A stretch of DNA of 64,000 nt from contig JAUHXC010000049.1 in assembly GCA_030427205.1 (NCBI GenBank), forward strand, positions 1 to 64,000. Reading direction: 5' to 3'. The notes under the pieces are model-generated. The model was not told the origin of the DNA and ran no database searches. It worked only from the letters and a program-made list of their open reading frames with translations. This DNA is from a bacterium (GTDB taxonomy: Bacteria; Myxococcota_A; Bradymonadia; UBA7976; UBA1532). Shown here piece after piece: positions 48,898-58,599 of the stretch; within the stretch, counting starts at the first letter, position 1, and every line of letters starts with the position of its first letter. A program made the translations under genes and the position numbers.

Positions 48898-51264
48898 TCA
48901 GGGGTTGGCGAACGGATCGCGGATATTGCTCGGATCGGGCGCCTTGCGGTTGCGCCGGCGGCGCTTGGGCGGCGGCTTGGCCTCCGTCGGCTTCTTGACC
49001 TTCTCGGCGAGCGGCACGGTGATGCGCGCCGGCCCGCCGTCCTCGGGCGCCTCGATCGTCTGTGGATCGAGTTCGAACGGCGTATCGGGGCGCCCCTCGA
49101 ACTTGAGCAGCAGCGCGCGCTTCTCGGCCCCGGCCGGCAGCTCGAGCGGCGTCTCGCCGAGCTTCTCCTCGCCTTCGAAGACGGCCACGCCCGGCGGATC
49201 GGTGACCAGCTCGACCATCGGCTCGGCCGCCGGCGGCCCGCCCTTCTCCGCCACCTTCTCCGGCGCCGCCTTCTCCGCCGCCGCCTTCTCCGCCGCCGAC
49301 GTCTCCGGCGTGTCGGCCTTCTCCTTCGCTGCGGTCGGCTTCGCGCCGCGGGGCGTTGGATCGCCCGTCTCCTGAGGCGCCAGCACCAGGAACCACACCG
49401 CCGCGCCGCCGCCGGCGAGCAGCAGGATCAACAGCAGCACGAGGCCCGCCTTGGAGCCCGAGGAGCGGCCGCCGGCGGAGACCACCGGGCCCGAGGTCGA
49501 CGCCGGCGTACGCCCCGTCGTAGGCACCTCGCGCGGCGGCACCGAGAGGCGGGTGAAGTCGGCCGCGGTGGCCAGCGGGCTCGCCGCATCCGACGGCCGG
49601 GACGCCCGCGGCGCGCCGCCGGGATCGAGCGACTCGCCGATGGCGTTGAGGATGTCGTCGGGCCGCAGCGGCTGCGAGACCGACGCCCGCGGCGCGATCG
49701 AGGCCCCGCCGGTCTTCGGGGGCGTCGACGCGATCCGAGCCGGCGCCGGCGGCGTCGAGCGGATCGGCGTCTGCGGCTCGATGTCGTCGAAGGGGTTGAA
49801 GCGCGGCGCCGGGCCGCCGGACTCGGCGTCGAGCTCGGCCTCGGCCTCGGCCATCAAGGCCGCCAGATCGTTGTCCAGGCCGCCCGGCCCGGAGACCCGC
49901 TGCGCGGTCGAGCGGGAGCGGATCGCGGCGCCCGGCGCCTTGGGCGGCGACGACACCTCGGGCAGCGACGGCGCGGCGGGCGGCGACGACGCAAGAGACG
50001 GCGCCGCGGCCGGCTCGATCGACGCCGCGGCATCGGCCAGCGCCGCGTCCAGATCGAGCACGCCGCCGAACTCGTCGTCGAAGTCCAGATCGAGATCGTC
50101 GACCGGCCCCGGTGTCGGCTCGGCGAGCGGGCTGGGGGTGGCGTCGTCGAGCAGCGCCTGGATGTCCTCCGGCACCGGCTGCATGACCGTCGCCTCGGCG
50201 TCGGCCGCGCTGAACCCGCCGGCCGATCCGAGCGGCGCGAACTGGTTCAGGTCGGGGATCTCGTCGGGGCGGGCGACCACCGTCGACATATCGAGCCCGG
50301 CGCCGAAGGGCCGCTTCTTGCGGGCCGGCTGCGGCTTGCTCTTGATGACCCGGGCGATCTCCCGGGCGAGGCTGCGCAGATCGGGGAACCGGTTCGCCGG
50401 GTCCTTCTCCATGCAGCGCTCGATCACCGCCGCGAGGGCCGGCGGCGTCGTGAGCGCCCGCTCGGCGATCGGCGTCGGCTGACCGCTGCGCACCGCGTCG
50501 AGCAGCTGCGCCGGCGTCGCCCCGAAGAAAGGCAGCGCGCCGCTGAGCAGCTGATAGCCGATGACACCGACGGTGAACTGGTCCGACGCCAGCCCCACCT
50601 CGGCGCCGCTGACCTGCTCGGGGCTGAAGTACTTCGGCGCCCCGATGACCACCTGGCCGCGCTCGGTCTCGTGAACCCCGAAGAGCACCGGCGAGCCGGT
50701 ATCGGTGATCTTGACGAAGTCGCCCTTCTGACCGGCGACGAGGAAGACGTTCTCCGGCTTGAGGTTGGCGTGGGGCCGGCCGACCTTGTGGATCGGCGCG
50801 AGCGCGTTGCACAGCTGGAAGAGGATGTCCGCCGCCCGCCGGGCCGAGAGCGGGCCGGTGCGCTCGATCAGCGCGCGCAGGGTCTCGCCCTCGATGAACT
50901 CCGAGACCATGTAGGTCGTACCGTCGGCCTCGCGGCTCGCGCCGAGCACCGTGGCCACCTTGGCGTGACGGATCTGAGCCACCCGCCGGGCCCAGCGCAG
51001 CAGCTCGTCGCCGTGCACCTCGGCGACGTCGCCGTGCACGATCTTGACCGCCACCGCCTGACCGGTCTTGGCGTCGGTGCCCCGGTAGACCATGCCGATC
51101 TCGCCCGAGCCGACGATGTGCTCGAGGGTGAATCGGCGGCCGAACTGACGGCCGACATACGGATCACCGATGGCCGCCGGGTCGTCGAAGAGGCTCTCCC
51201 CGCAGCTCACGCAGCGGGTCTTGCGGTCATCGTTGACGGCCTGACAATGCGGGCAGAAGATCAT
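48898..51264 (-). CDS. Transmembrane kinase-like protein lacking the catalytic Asp (pseudokinase) with PEGA domain
   Basis: A 788-residue protein from ATG 51264. Layout: an N-terminal zinc ribbon (CPHC...CVSC, 4-21), kinase fold (about 45-300), a long Pro/Ala/Asp-rich linker (about 310-600), one membrane helix (LVLLLILLLAGGGAAVWFLV, about 607-627), and a PEGA module outside (about 680-755, LVTDPPGVAVFEGEEKLGET). In the kinase part, VAVKIV Lys and a GSGEIGMV loop are present. The catalytic loop reads HANLKPEN instead of HRDLKPEN, so the catalytic Asp is Asn. DFG is replaced by DTG. Phosphotransfer is therefore unlikely; ATP or partner binding with signal relay to the PEGA side is a reasonable inference. 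All other kinases in the window keep HRD. Confidence 0.88.
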   Translation of the reverse strand: MIFCPHCQAVNDDRKTRCVSCGESLFDDPAAIGDPYVGRQFGRRFTLEHIVGSGEIGMVYRGTDAKTGQAVAVKIVHGDVAEVHGDELLRWARRVAQIRHAKVATVLGASREADGTTYMVSEFIEGETLRALIERTGPLSARRAADILFQLCNALAPIHKVGRPHANLKPENVFLVAGQKGDFVKITDTGSPVLFGVHETERGQVVIGAPKYFSPEQVSGAEVGLASDQFTVGVIGYQLLSGALPFFGATPAQLLDAVRSGQPTPIAERALTTPPALAAVIERCMEKDPANRFPDLRSLAREIARVIKSKPQPARKKRPFGAGLDMSTVVARPDEIPDLNQFAPLGSAGGFSAADAEATVMQPVPEDIQALLDDATPSPLAEPTPGPVDDLDLDFDDEFGGVLDLDAALADAAASIEPAAAPSLASSPPAAPSLPEVSSPPKAPGAAIRSRSTAQRVSGPGGLDNDLAALMAEAEAELDAESGGPAPRFNPFDDIEPQTPIRSTPPAPARIASTPPKTGGASIAPRASVSQPLRPDDILNAIGESLDPGGAPRASRPSDAASPLATAADFTRLSVPPREVPTTGRTPASTSGPVVSAGGRSSGSKAGLVLLLILLLAGGGAAVWFLVLAPQETGDPTPRGAKPTAAKEKADTPETSAAEKAAAEKAAPEKVAEKGGPPAAEPMVELVTDPPGVAVFEGEEKLGETPLELPAGAEKRALLLKFEGRPDTPFELDPQTIEAPEDGGPARITVPLAEKVKKPTEAKPPPKRRRRNRKAPDPSNIRDPFANP

Positions 51265-51306
51265 CGACGCGCGGTCCCTCGGATCGGGGCGGAAACAGCC
51301 CGTATC

Positions 51307-51334
51307 TGTATAGCACCCACCCGCCCTCAGGCAA
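51307..51334 (-). promoter_or_regulatory. Candidate promoter of the PEGA pseudokinase gene
   Basis: Minus strand TTGCCT, 16-base spacer, TATACA, 43 bases before the ATG at 51264; each element matches 4 of 6 positions. Confidence 0.35.
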
Positions 51335-51438
51335 AGGATCGGGCGCCGCTCTCCGGGCCATACGACCGATCCCCCAGCCGTTGACCGGACGCGGGTCGGC
51401 GGCACCCGCGAGGTCTTCGAAAAATGATCATCCGAGAC

Positions 51439-51467
51439 TTGACCGCTTCGCTCGACTCTGCGATAAA
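51439..51467 (+). promoter_or_regulatory. Sigma-70 promoter of tRNA-Leu
   Basis: TTGACC (51439-51444), 17-base spacer, GATAAA (51462-51467), ending 13 bases before the tRNA 5' end. Strong -35 match and ideal spacing. Confidence 0.7.
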
Positions 51468-51480
51468 CCGAGCCCGCTTC

Positions 51481-51564
51481 GCGAAGGTGGCGGAACTGGT
51501 AGACGCGCTAGGTTGAGGGCCTAGTGCCCGCAAGGGCGTGGGGGTTCGACTCCCCCTCTTCGCA
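51481..51564 (+). tRNA. tRNA-Leu (anticodon GAG)
   Basis: 84 bases. Acceptor stem GCGAAGG pairs with TCTTCGC (one G-U), discriminator A at 51564. Anticodon arm CTAGG-TTGAGGG-CCTAG gives anticodon GAG for CUC/CUU. Variable arm TGCCCGCAAGGGCGT is long, as in class II tRNAs. T arm GGGGG-TTCGACT-CCCCC. The 3' CCA is not encoded (genomic ACAA). A promoter precedes it and a terminator follows. Confidence 0.96.
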
Positions 51565-51569
51565 CAAAG

Positions 51570-51604
51570 AAACCCCCGTCGGCTCGGCCGGCGGGGGTTT
51601 TTCT
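51570..51604 (+). terminator. Rho-independent terminator after tRNA-Leu (bidirectional)
   Basis: AAACCCCCGTCGG pairs with CCGGCGGGGGTTT around a 5-base loop, followed by TTCTTT. On the minus strand the same stem is followed by TTTCTTTG, so it can also end the gap-pgk-tpiA-secG transcript. Confidence 0.9.
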
Positions 51605-51662
51605 TTGCCCGAACCTCGACGGCCGCGGCCGAGGGCTCGACCGCGGCGCCGTGGGCTGACGC

Positions 51663-52264
51663 CTACTGGTTCTCGGGCGCAGCCGGGGCATCGCCCGCAG
51701 GAGCAGCCGGGGCATCGCCCGCCGGCGCGGCCGGGGCATCACCCGCAGCCGGAGCTGCCGGGGCAGCCGGCGCATCGCCCGCAGGGGCAGCCGGGGCGTC
51801 ACCCGCAGGGGCAGCCGGGGCATCGCCCGCCGGCGCGGCCGGGGCGTCGCCCGCCGGGGCAGCCGGGGCATCACCCGCCGGGGCGGGCATGGCCGGGGTA
51901 TCGCCCGCAGCCGGGGCATCGGCGGCCGGGGCATCGGCGGCCGGGGCATCGGCGGCCGGGGTATCGGCGGCCGGCGCCTCGACCGGCGCAGCCCCGCCGA
52001 GCTCCTCGGCGTCGCGCAGGGTCTGGTCCATAGCCGACGGCGTCGAGTAGATGGCCAGCACCATGCTCGTGATCATGAACGTGGTCGCCGCGAACGCGGT
52101 GAACTTGCCCAGCACGGTCGCCGCGCCGCGCTGCCCGAGGGCCTGCCCGCCGCCGCCGCCGAACGCGGCGCTGACCCCGCCGCCCTTGCCGGACTGGAGC
52201 AGGATCACGAGGATCATGGCGATGCAGATGACGATGTGCAGCAGGGTTACGATGTTCTCGAGCA

Positions 52265-52265
<1 letters not shown>
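51663..52265 (-). CDS. secG: SecG preprotein translocase subunit with long Ala-Pro tail
   Basis: The start MLENIVTLLHIVICIAMILV, QSGKGGGVSAAFGGGGGQAL and a second membrane helix (about 53-73) are typical SecG, which assists SecYE in export. Usual length is 70-120 residues; this one has 200 because of a tail of about 110 residues in two repeat types: APAAD units and AGDAPAAP units. The tail follows the second helix. The start shares a base with the tpiA stop. It is last of the gap-pgk-tpiA-secG operon, a common order next to tRNA-Leu. Confidence 0.94.
51672..51985 (-). repeat. 24-bp and 15-bp repeats encoding the SecG tail
   Basis: Period 24 bases encodes AGDAPAAP; period 15 encodes APAAD. 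The plus strand over the same region is an open Gly/Ala frame, a result of the repeat. Confidence 0.8.
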
Positions 52266-54231
<1,966 letters not shown>

Positions 54232-54241
54232 GGCGTCGTCC

Positions 54242-55249
54242 TCAGCGCTCGAGGCCGAGCAGCAGCTTGCTCAGATCGACCATCCGGCAGCTGAAGCCCC
54301 ACTCGTTGTCGTACCAGGACAGCACCTTGACCATGCTGCCGATGACCTTGGTGCTGTCGGCGTCGACCACCGAGCTGTAGGGCGAGCCGATGTAGTCGGT
54401 GCTCACCAGCGGCGCGGTCTCGAAGCCGAGGATGCCCTTGAGCGGGCCGTCGGCGGCCTTCTCGAGCGCGCCGTTGATCGCCTCGACGCTGACCTCGCCC
54501 TTCACCTCGAGCACCACGTCGACCAGCGAGACGTTGGGGGTCGGCACCCGCACCGACAGCCCGTCGAGCTTGCCCTTGAGGTGGGGCAGCACCAGCCCGA
54601 TCGCCTTGGCGGCGCCGGTGCTGGTCGGGATCATCGAGATCGCCGCCGCCCGCGCCCGGCGCAGGTCGCTGTGAGGCAGGTCGAGCACCCGCTGGTCGTT
54701 GGTGTAGCTGTGGATGGTGGTCATCACCCCGCGCTCGACGCCGAACGCGTCGTCGATGACCTTGACCACCGGCGCGAGGCAGTTGGTGGTGCACGAGCCG
54801 TTGGAGACGACGGTGTCGCCGTCTTCGAGGTCGCCGTCGTTGACCCCGACGACGATCGTGCGGTCGATGCTGCCGCCCTTGGCCGGCGCGCTGATCACCA
54901 CCTTCTTCGCCCCGGCGGCGATGTGGGCCGAGGCCTTCTCCTTGTTGCGGAAGACGCCGGTGCACTCGAGCACCAGCTCGACGCCCGCCGCGCCCCACTT
55001 CAGGTCGGCCGGGTCGCGCTCGGCGGTGGTGCGGATGGTGCGCCCGTTGACCACGATGGCCCCGTCGACCACCTTCACGTCGGCGTCGAAGGTGCGGTGC
55101 ACCGAGTCGTACTTCAGCAGGTGGGCCAGGGTCGCCGGATCGGTCAGATCGTTGATCGCCACGACCTCGAGGGTCGGGTCGTTCTCCAGGATGCGAAACA
55201 CCATGCGGCCGATGCGGCCGAAACCATTGATCCCGATCTTGCGGGCCAT
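54242..55249 (-). CDS. gap: Glyceraldehyde-3-phosphate dehydrogenase, type I
   Basis: A 335-residue enzyme from ATG 55249. Seen: KIGINGFGRIGRMVFR (NAD fold), VISAPAKGG, the active-site SNGSCTTNCLAP with catalytic Cys, HSYTNDQRVLD, WYDNEWGFSCRMVDL. It is first of the gap-pgk-tpiA-secG operon. An upstream in-frame extension is rejected; the ATG has GGGGGAT before it. Confidence 0.98.
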   Translation of the reverse strand: MARKIGINGFGRIGRMVFRILENDPTLEVVAINDLTDPATLAHLLKYDSVHRTFDADVKVVDGAIVVNGRTIRTTAERDPADLKWGAAGVELVLECTGVFRNKEKASAHIAAGAKKVVISAPAKGGSIDRTIVVGVNDGDLEDGDTVVSNGSCTTNCLAPVVKVIDDAFGVERGVMTTIHSYTNDQRVLDLPHSDLRRARAAAISMIPTSTGAAKAIGLVLPHLKGKLDGLSVRVPTPNVSLVDVVLEVKGEVSVEAINGALEKAADGPLKGILGFETAPLVSTDYIGSPYSSVVDADSTKVIGSMVKVLSWYDNEWGFSCRMVDLSKLLLGLER

Positions 55250-55271
55250 CGAATCCCCCGTGAGCGCTGCG

Positions 55272-55300
55272 GTTATGAGGCGGTTCGGGTCGTCACCCAA
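55272..55300 (-). promoter_or_regulatory. Candidate promoter of gap operon
   Basis: Minus strand TTGGGT, 17-base spacer, CATAAC, about 23 bases before the ATG. A better -35 word, TTGACG at 55312-55317, lies farther upstream but lacks a good -10. Confidence 0.3.
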
Positions 55301-55438
55301 GGCTGAGAAGCGCGTCAACCTACGCGCAGGGCCGGTGGGGTGTCAAGCCGGACCGCGGCCGCTGCGCGCGCGGGGCACTGGCGCCGGGGGGACACCGTCC
55401 CTATGGTGTGCGCCGACATGGCCTTTCGAGGAGCACCC

Positions 55439-57340
55439 GTGGCCCGATCCGACGACGCCGATACCCCGTCCCCCGACGCTGCTGCCCCTTCCCCCGACGC
55501 CGCCCTGGACAGCGCCGCCCTGGACAGCGTCGCTCTGATCAACCGCTTCCGGGTGGGCTTCCACCGCGACCGGCTGCGCGAGGTGCGCGAGGGCGGGCTG
55601 GACGTGCTCGGCGAGGGCCGGGTGCTCTACCGCTGCGCGCAGACCGGCCGCACGGTGGTCACCCGCACGCTGTACATGGGGCCGCGCACCGAGGGCCCGA
55701 TCGACGCCTTCATCGAGCGGCTGACCCGCGACTGGTGGCGACCGGGCGAGACGTTCTCCGGCGAACACGCCGGGCTCGACCTGCGGCCGCTGGCCGGGCT
55801 GTATGCGATGTATCTGCCCGAGGTGGGCTTCGACTACAGCATCGAATACGCCGCCGATTCGGAGCAGGCCGCCGACGCCGAAGAGCGCAGCGGCGGGCCG
55901 ATCGGCGCCTGGCGCATGAACGGCCGCGGGCAGGTCGACCAGCTGCAGCTGCCCAGCGACGCGGGCATGTTCCGCGACCAGACCGGCACCTTCTACGACC
56001 TGCGCGCCGGCTGGCGCTGGCTGGTCGAGCAGCACGCGGCGACGGGCCGGCTGGCGGTGGCCGAGGTGCAGGCGGGCTACGTCGTCGGAGTGCGGGCGGG
56101 CGTGCCCGGCGATACAGATCCCTCCGCGCGCGAGGATCCCGAGCTCGAGGCCGCCTTCAGCCGCTTCGACGTCGGCCGCTTCGACACCCTCGAGTTCCTC
56201 GGCGGCGCCGACGCGGCGGGCTACCCCTTCGTCGGCGAGCTCTACGGCGAATGGCTCGGCAGCGCCGCCGCCGCGGTCGAGGCCGGCACCGTCGAGCTGT
56301 TCGCGCTGGCCGACGCCTCGGAGTTCCTGGCGACGATCGAAGACATGGCCAAGCACCGCGGCATCGCGGTCGAGTGGGTCGACCCCGAGGGCGACATCCG
56401 GGTGGCGCTGCACGCCGGGCCGCTGCGGGTCGAGATGGACTTCGCCTATCCCTGGCTGCGCACGCTGCACACCGGGCGCACGCTGACCGAGGGCGTGCTC
56501 GACTTCTATCAGCCGATGGCGATCACCCTCGAAGAGGCCCACGGGCTGTACCGGCTGGCCGAAGAGCACTTCGCCGACGGCGACTACCGCCTGAGCGTCG
56601 AAGACGGGGTGGTGCTGGTGGTCGCGGACGAGGCCGGCCTGCCGGTGGCCCGCGGCTCGCTGATCGACATGGTCGGCCGCAGCCTCGAAGACGGCTCGAA
56701 TCGGCAGGGCCTGCTCTTCGACATCCTGGGCTATGACCCGGAGACGCAGCGCTTCGACCCGCGCCCCCTCGAGCTGGACACCTGCCCGGTGTGCGGCGCG
56801 CCGGGCCGGGTGGGCAAGGTCATCCGCCCCAAGGCCCTGCTCGGCGTCGACCCGCGCATGCTGGCCGGCATGGAGATCGGCCAGCACGTCGTCTACTACA
56901 CCCTCGAGTGCCCGCTGCACGTCACGCCCATCGAGCCGACCCCCGGCGTCGAGCTGACCGATCTCGAGGCCGAGTACCGCAAGGGCCTGCAGCGGGCGAG
57001 CGAGAAGGCGCTGCTCGTGCGCCAGCTGCCCGAGGCCGACGACGCGCTCTTGATGGTCGGCGCCGAGTTCGGCTCGCTGGTGCTCGAGCCGGCGCGCATC
57101 CGGGCGGCGCTCGAAGCCCTGGGCGAGCGCTCGCCGGGCAAGCGCTTCGCCTACGCCTTCTTCAAGGACGCCCTGGTGATCGCCCGCGAGCCGCTGAAGG
57201 GGGCCCGGCTGCGCGCGGCGCGGCTGGCGAGCCTCGAGGCGGTGCAGCAGGCGCGGCTGGTCGATACCTGGCCCCTCGACTGCGCCCGCCCGGTCGATCT
57301 GGACGTGCCGCCCGCCGGCAGCTTCGAGATGACCCCGTGA
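55439..57340 (+). CDS. Uncharacterised 633-aa protein with Cys-rich motif
   Basis: A soluble protein. GTG 55439 is favoured because GAGGAG lies five bases upstream; ATGs at 55403 and 55418 are alternatives. No domain recognised. After a Pro/Asp/Ala-rich start, residues about 30-250 include VLYRCAQTGRTVVTRTLYMG and LDLRPLAGLYAMYLPEVGFDY. The middle is mixed alpha/beta. About residue 443 a CPVCG motif is followed some 40 residues later by LECPLH, a possible zinc site. There is no signal peptide or membrane helix. It is divergent from the gap operon, and its stop overlaps the next gene's GTG. Confidence 0.7.
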   Translation: MARSDDADTPSPDAAAPSPDAALDSAALDSVALINRFRVGFHRDRLREVREGGLDVLGEGRVLYRCAQTGRTVVTRTLYMGPRTEGPIDAFIERLTRDWWRPGETFSGEHAGLDLRPLAGLYAMYLPEVGFDYSIEYAADSEQAADAEERSGGPIGAWRMNGRGQVDQLQLPSDAGMFRDQTGTFYDLRAGWRWLVEQHAATGRLAVAEVQAGYVVGVRAGVPGDTDPSAREDPELEAAFSRFDVGRFDTLEFLGGADAAGYPFVGELYGEWLGSAAAAVEAGTVELFALADASEFLATIEDMAKHRGIAVEWVDPEGDIRVALHAGPLRVEMDFAYPWLRTLHTGRTLTEGVLDFYQPMAITLEEAHGLYRLAEEHFADGDYRLSVEDGVVLVVADEAGLPVARGSLIDMVGRSLEDGSNRQGLLFDILGYDPETQRFDPRPLELDTCPVCGAPGRVGKVIRPKALLGVDPRMLAGMEIGQHVVYYTLECPLHVTPIEPTPGVELTDLEAEYRKGLQRASEKALLVRQLPEADDALLMVGAEFGSLVLEPARIRAALEALGERSPGKRFAYAFFKDALVIAREPLKGARLRAARLASLEAVQQARLVDTWPLDCARPVDLDVPPAGSFEMTP

Positions 57341-57891
57341 TCGGCCGCCTGCCATGGGCCCGGTCGCGAGACCGAAATCAGTCTACCCCCGACCGGCCGC
57401 GACACCGTGCCCCGGGGCAGCGCCCCCGCGCCCCGTTCCGCCTCGGGCGGGCGCAGATCAGCTGCTTGATCATGGGGTTGTGCCAGATCGGGCTCTCGAC
57501 GTCGGCCCGCTCGGCGCCGCCCGCCCCGCTGCCGGGCGCTGAATCCACGGCCGCATCCCGCGCGTCGGCCGACGGGCCCGACAGCCTCGGCGACCGCCTG
57601 CGGGCCATCGGCGCGTTCGAAGACGTGGCGATCGATCCGCGCCTGATCCCGCCCCCGCCGCCGGACCACGTCTGGCCCGAGCTGTTGATCGGCACCGGCG
57701 CGGCCCTGGTGATCGCCGGGCTGGTGGGCACCGTGGTCAGCCCGACCTGTATCACCCGCGCCGGAGACGGCCGCTGCATCGACGCCCGGGGCAGCGCGGC
57801 GGTCTGGCCGGCGCTGGTGGTGGTGGGTCTGGGCGCGACGGTGACCGGCAGCTACTGGTACCGCTGGACCCGCCTGCCCGCCGACGAGTAG
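57337..57891 (+). CDS. Small hypothetical membrane protein
   Basis: A protein of up to 184 residues; GTG 57337 overlaps the previous stop, and ATG 57472 is a shorter choice. After an Arg-rich segment comes a hydrophobic stretch (ISCLIMGLCQIGL) that could be a signal anchor, then a Pro/Ser part, and near the C-terminus two membrane helices (LLIGTGAALVIAGLVGTVV and AVWPALVVVGLGATVTGSYW) around a loop with two Cys (CITRAGDGRC). No family recognised. Confidence 0.5.
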   Translation: MIGRLPWARSRDRNQSTPDRPRHRAPGQRPRAPFRLGRAQISCLIMGLCQIGLSTSARSAPPAPLPGAESTAASRASADGPDSLGDRLRAIGAFEDVAIDPRLIPPPPPDHVWPELLIGTGAALVIAGLVGTVVSPTCITRAGDGRCIDARGSAAVWPALVVVGLGATVTGSYWYRWTRLPADE

Positions 57892-57910
57892 TCGGGCGCC
57901 TGCGTCGATC

Positions 57911-57942
57911 TGGCACACATCTGCACGCCCCCATGTGTGCCA
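57911..57942. promoter_or_regulatory. Perfect 10-bp inverted repeat, possible operator
   Basis: TGGCACACAT and ATGTGTGCCA separated by 12 bases, between the small membrane protein and the ACP gene (127 bases before its ATG). No T-run follows, so an operator is more likely than a terminator. Confidence 0.55.
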
Positions 57943-58022
57943 ACATGGGCAAACCCGCACAGTCGACGTGTGAAGATCCGCCGAGAGCGTACGCAGACCC
58001 CTTTGATCGGTGTCGCGAAAGA

Positions 58023-58040
58023 TTGGCACGAGATCCGCAT
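58023..58040 (+). promoter_or_regulatory. Candidate sigma-54 promoter of the ACP gene
   Basis: TTGGCACG at -24, then GCAT with the -24 GG and -12 GC spaced as in the consensus. The -12 element is CCGCAT rather than TTGCAT. A start near 58050 would give a short leader to the ATG at 58069. Confidence 0.35.
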
Positions 58041-58068
58041 AGCTCACATGGCGAATACGGAGGTCGAG

Positions 58069-58335
58069 ATGAACGCCCACACCATCGAAGCGCTGCTCGC
58101 CGAAGAGATCCTCGCCGCCTGCCCCGAGCTGGGCACGGTGCCGTCGGACGCTTCGCTGACCGGCGACCTGGGGCTCGACTCGCTGACCCTGACCTCGCTC
58201 TTCGCGTCGGTGAAGGCCGAGTTCGGTCACGTCTCCCTGGCCCCGTGGTTCATCGCGGCGAGCAACAGCGGCACCGACACCGTCGGCAGCCTCGCCGCCT
58301 TCATCGCCGACCGCCTCGCCGCCCGGGCCGCCTGA
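58069..58335 (+). CDS. Acyl carrier protein
   Basis: A stand-alone carrier of 88 residues; ATG 58069 has GGAGGT five bases upstream. Seen: the phosphopantetheine site GDLGLDSLTLTSLF with Ser 38, an amphipathic first helix (HTIEALLAEEILAACPEL), and a tail helix (SLAAFIADRLAAR). It is not the housekeeping AcpP (which has LGADSLDTVEL). It lies 264 bases before the type III PKS and FAAL genes on the same strand. Inferred: it receives the acyl-AMP product of the FAAL and donates it to the PKS. Confidence 0.88.
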   Translation: MNAHTIEALLAEEILAACPELGTVPSDASLTGDLGLDSLTLTSLFASVKAEFGHVSLAPWFIAASNSGTDTVGSLAAFIADRLAARAA

Positions 58336-58599
58336 CCTCCCGGCCGCCCTGGCCGCGCCCTCCCCTGCACAGCCCGCACCGCCGCCCGACGCGCCGCCAT
58401 GCGCGCCCGCCCGATCCACCGGGCATGCGACGACCCCTGCAACGGATCGACGGCTTCGACGTATCTCTTGATGGACGGCGTCCGACACGCTCATGACGGC
58501 GACGCAGTCGGTGGACGCGGCCCGCGAAACTCAAGAAACTCACGGACAACGTTCCCAGACCGACCCGATTGAGATAACCTCGGCTCGACCCCAGGAGGG

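Noticed and set aside
43697..49375. 1892-residue plus-strand frame over the FG-GAP, TPR-PEGA and pseudokinase genes
   Set aside because: It has no domains, is His/Arg/Gly-rich, and shadows three well supported minus-strand genes.
51521..52050. Open frames on the plus and minus strands beside secG with AGASPAGAA or MPRPPMPR repeats
   Set aside because: They are reading-frame echoes of the repeat coding for the SecG tail, and one of them runs through the tRNA-Leu gene.
57911..57925. Sigma-54 promoter at TGGCACACATCTGC
   Set aside because: The -24 GG and the next GC are one base too close; the site at 58023 fits the spacing better.
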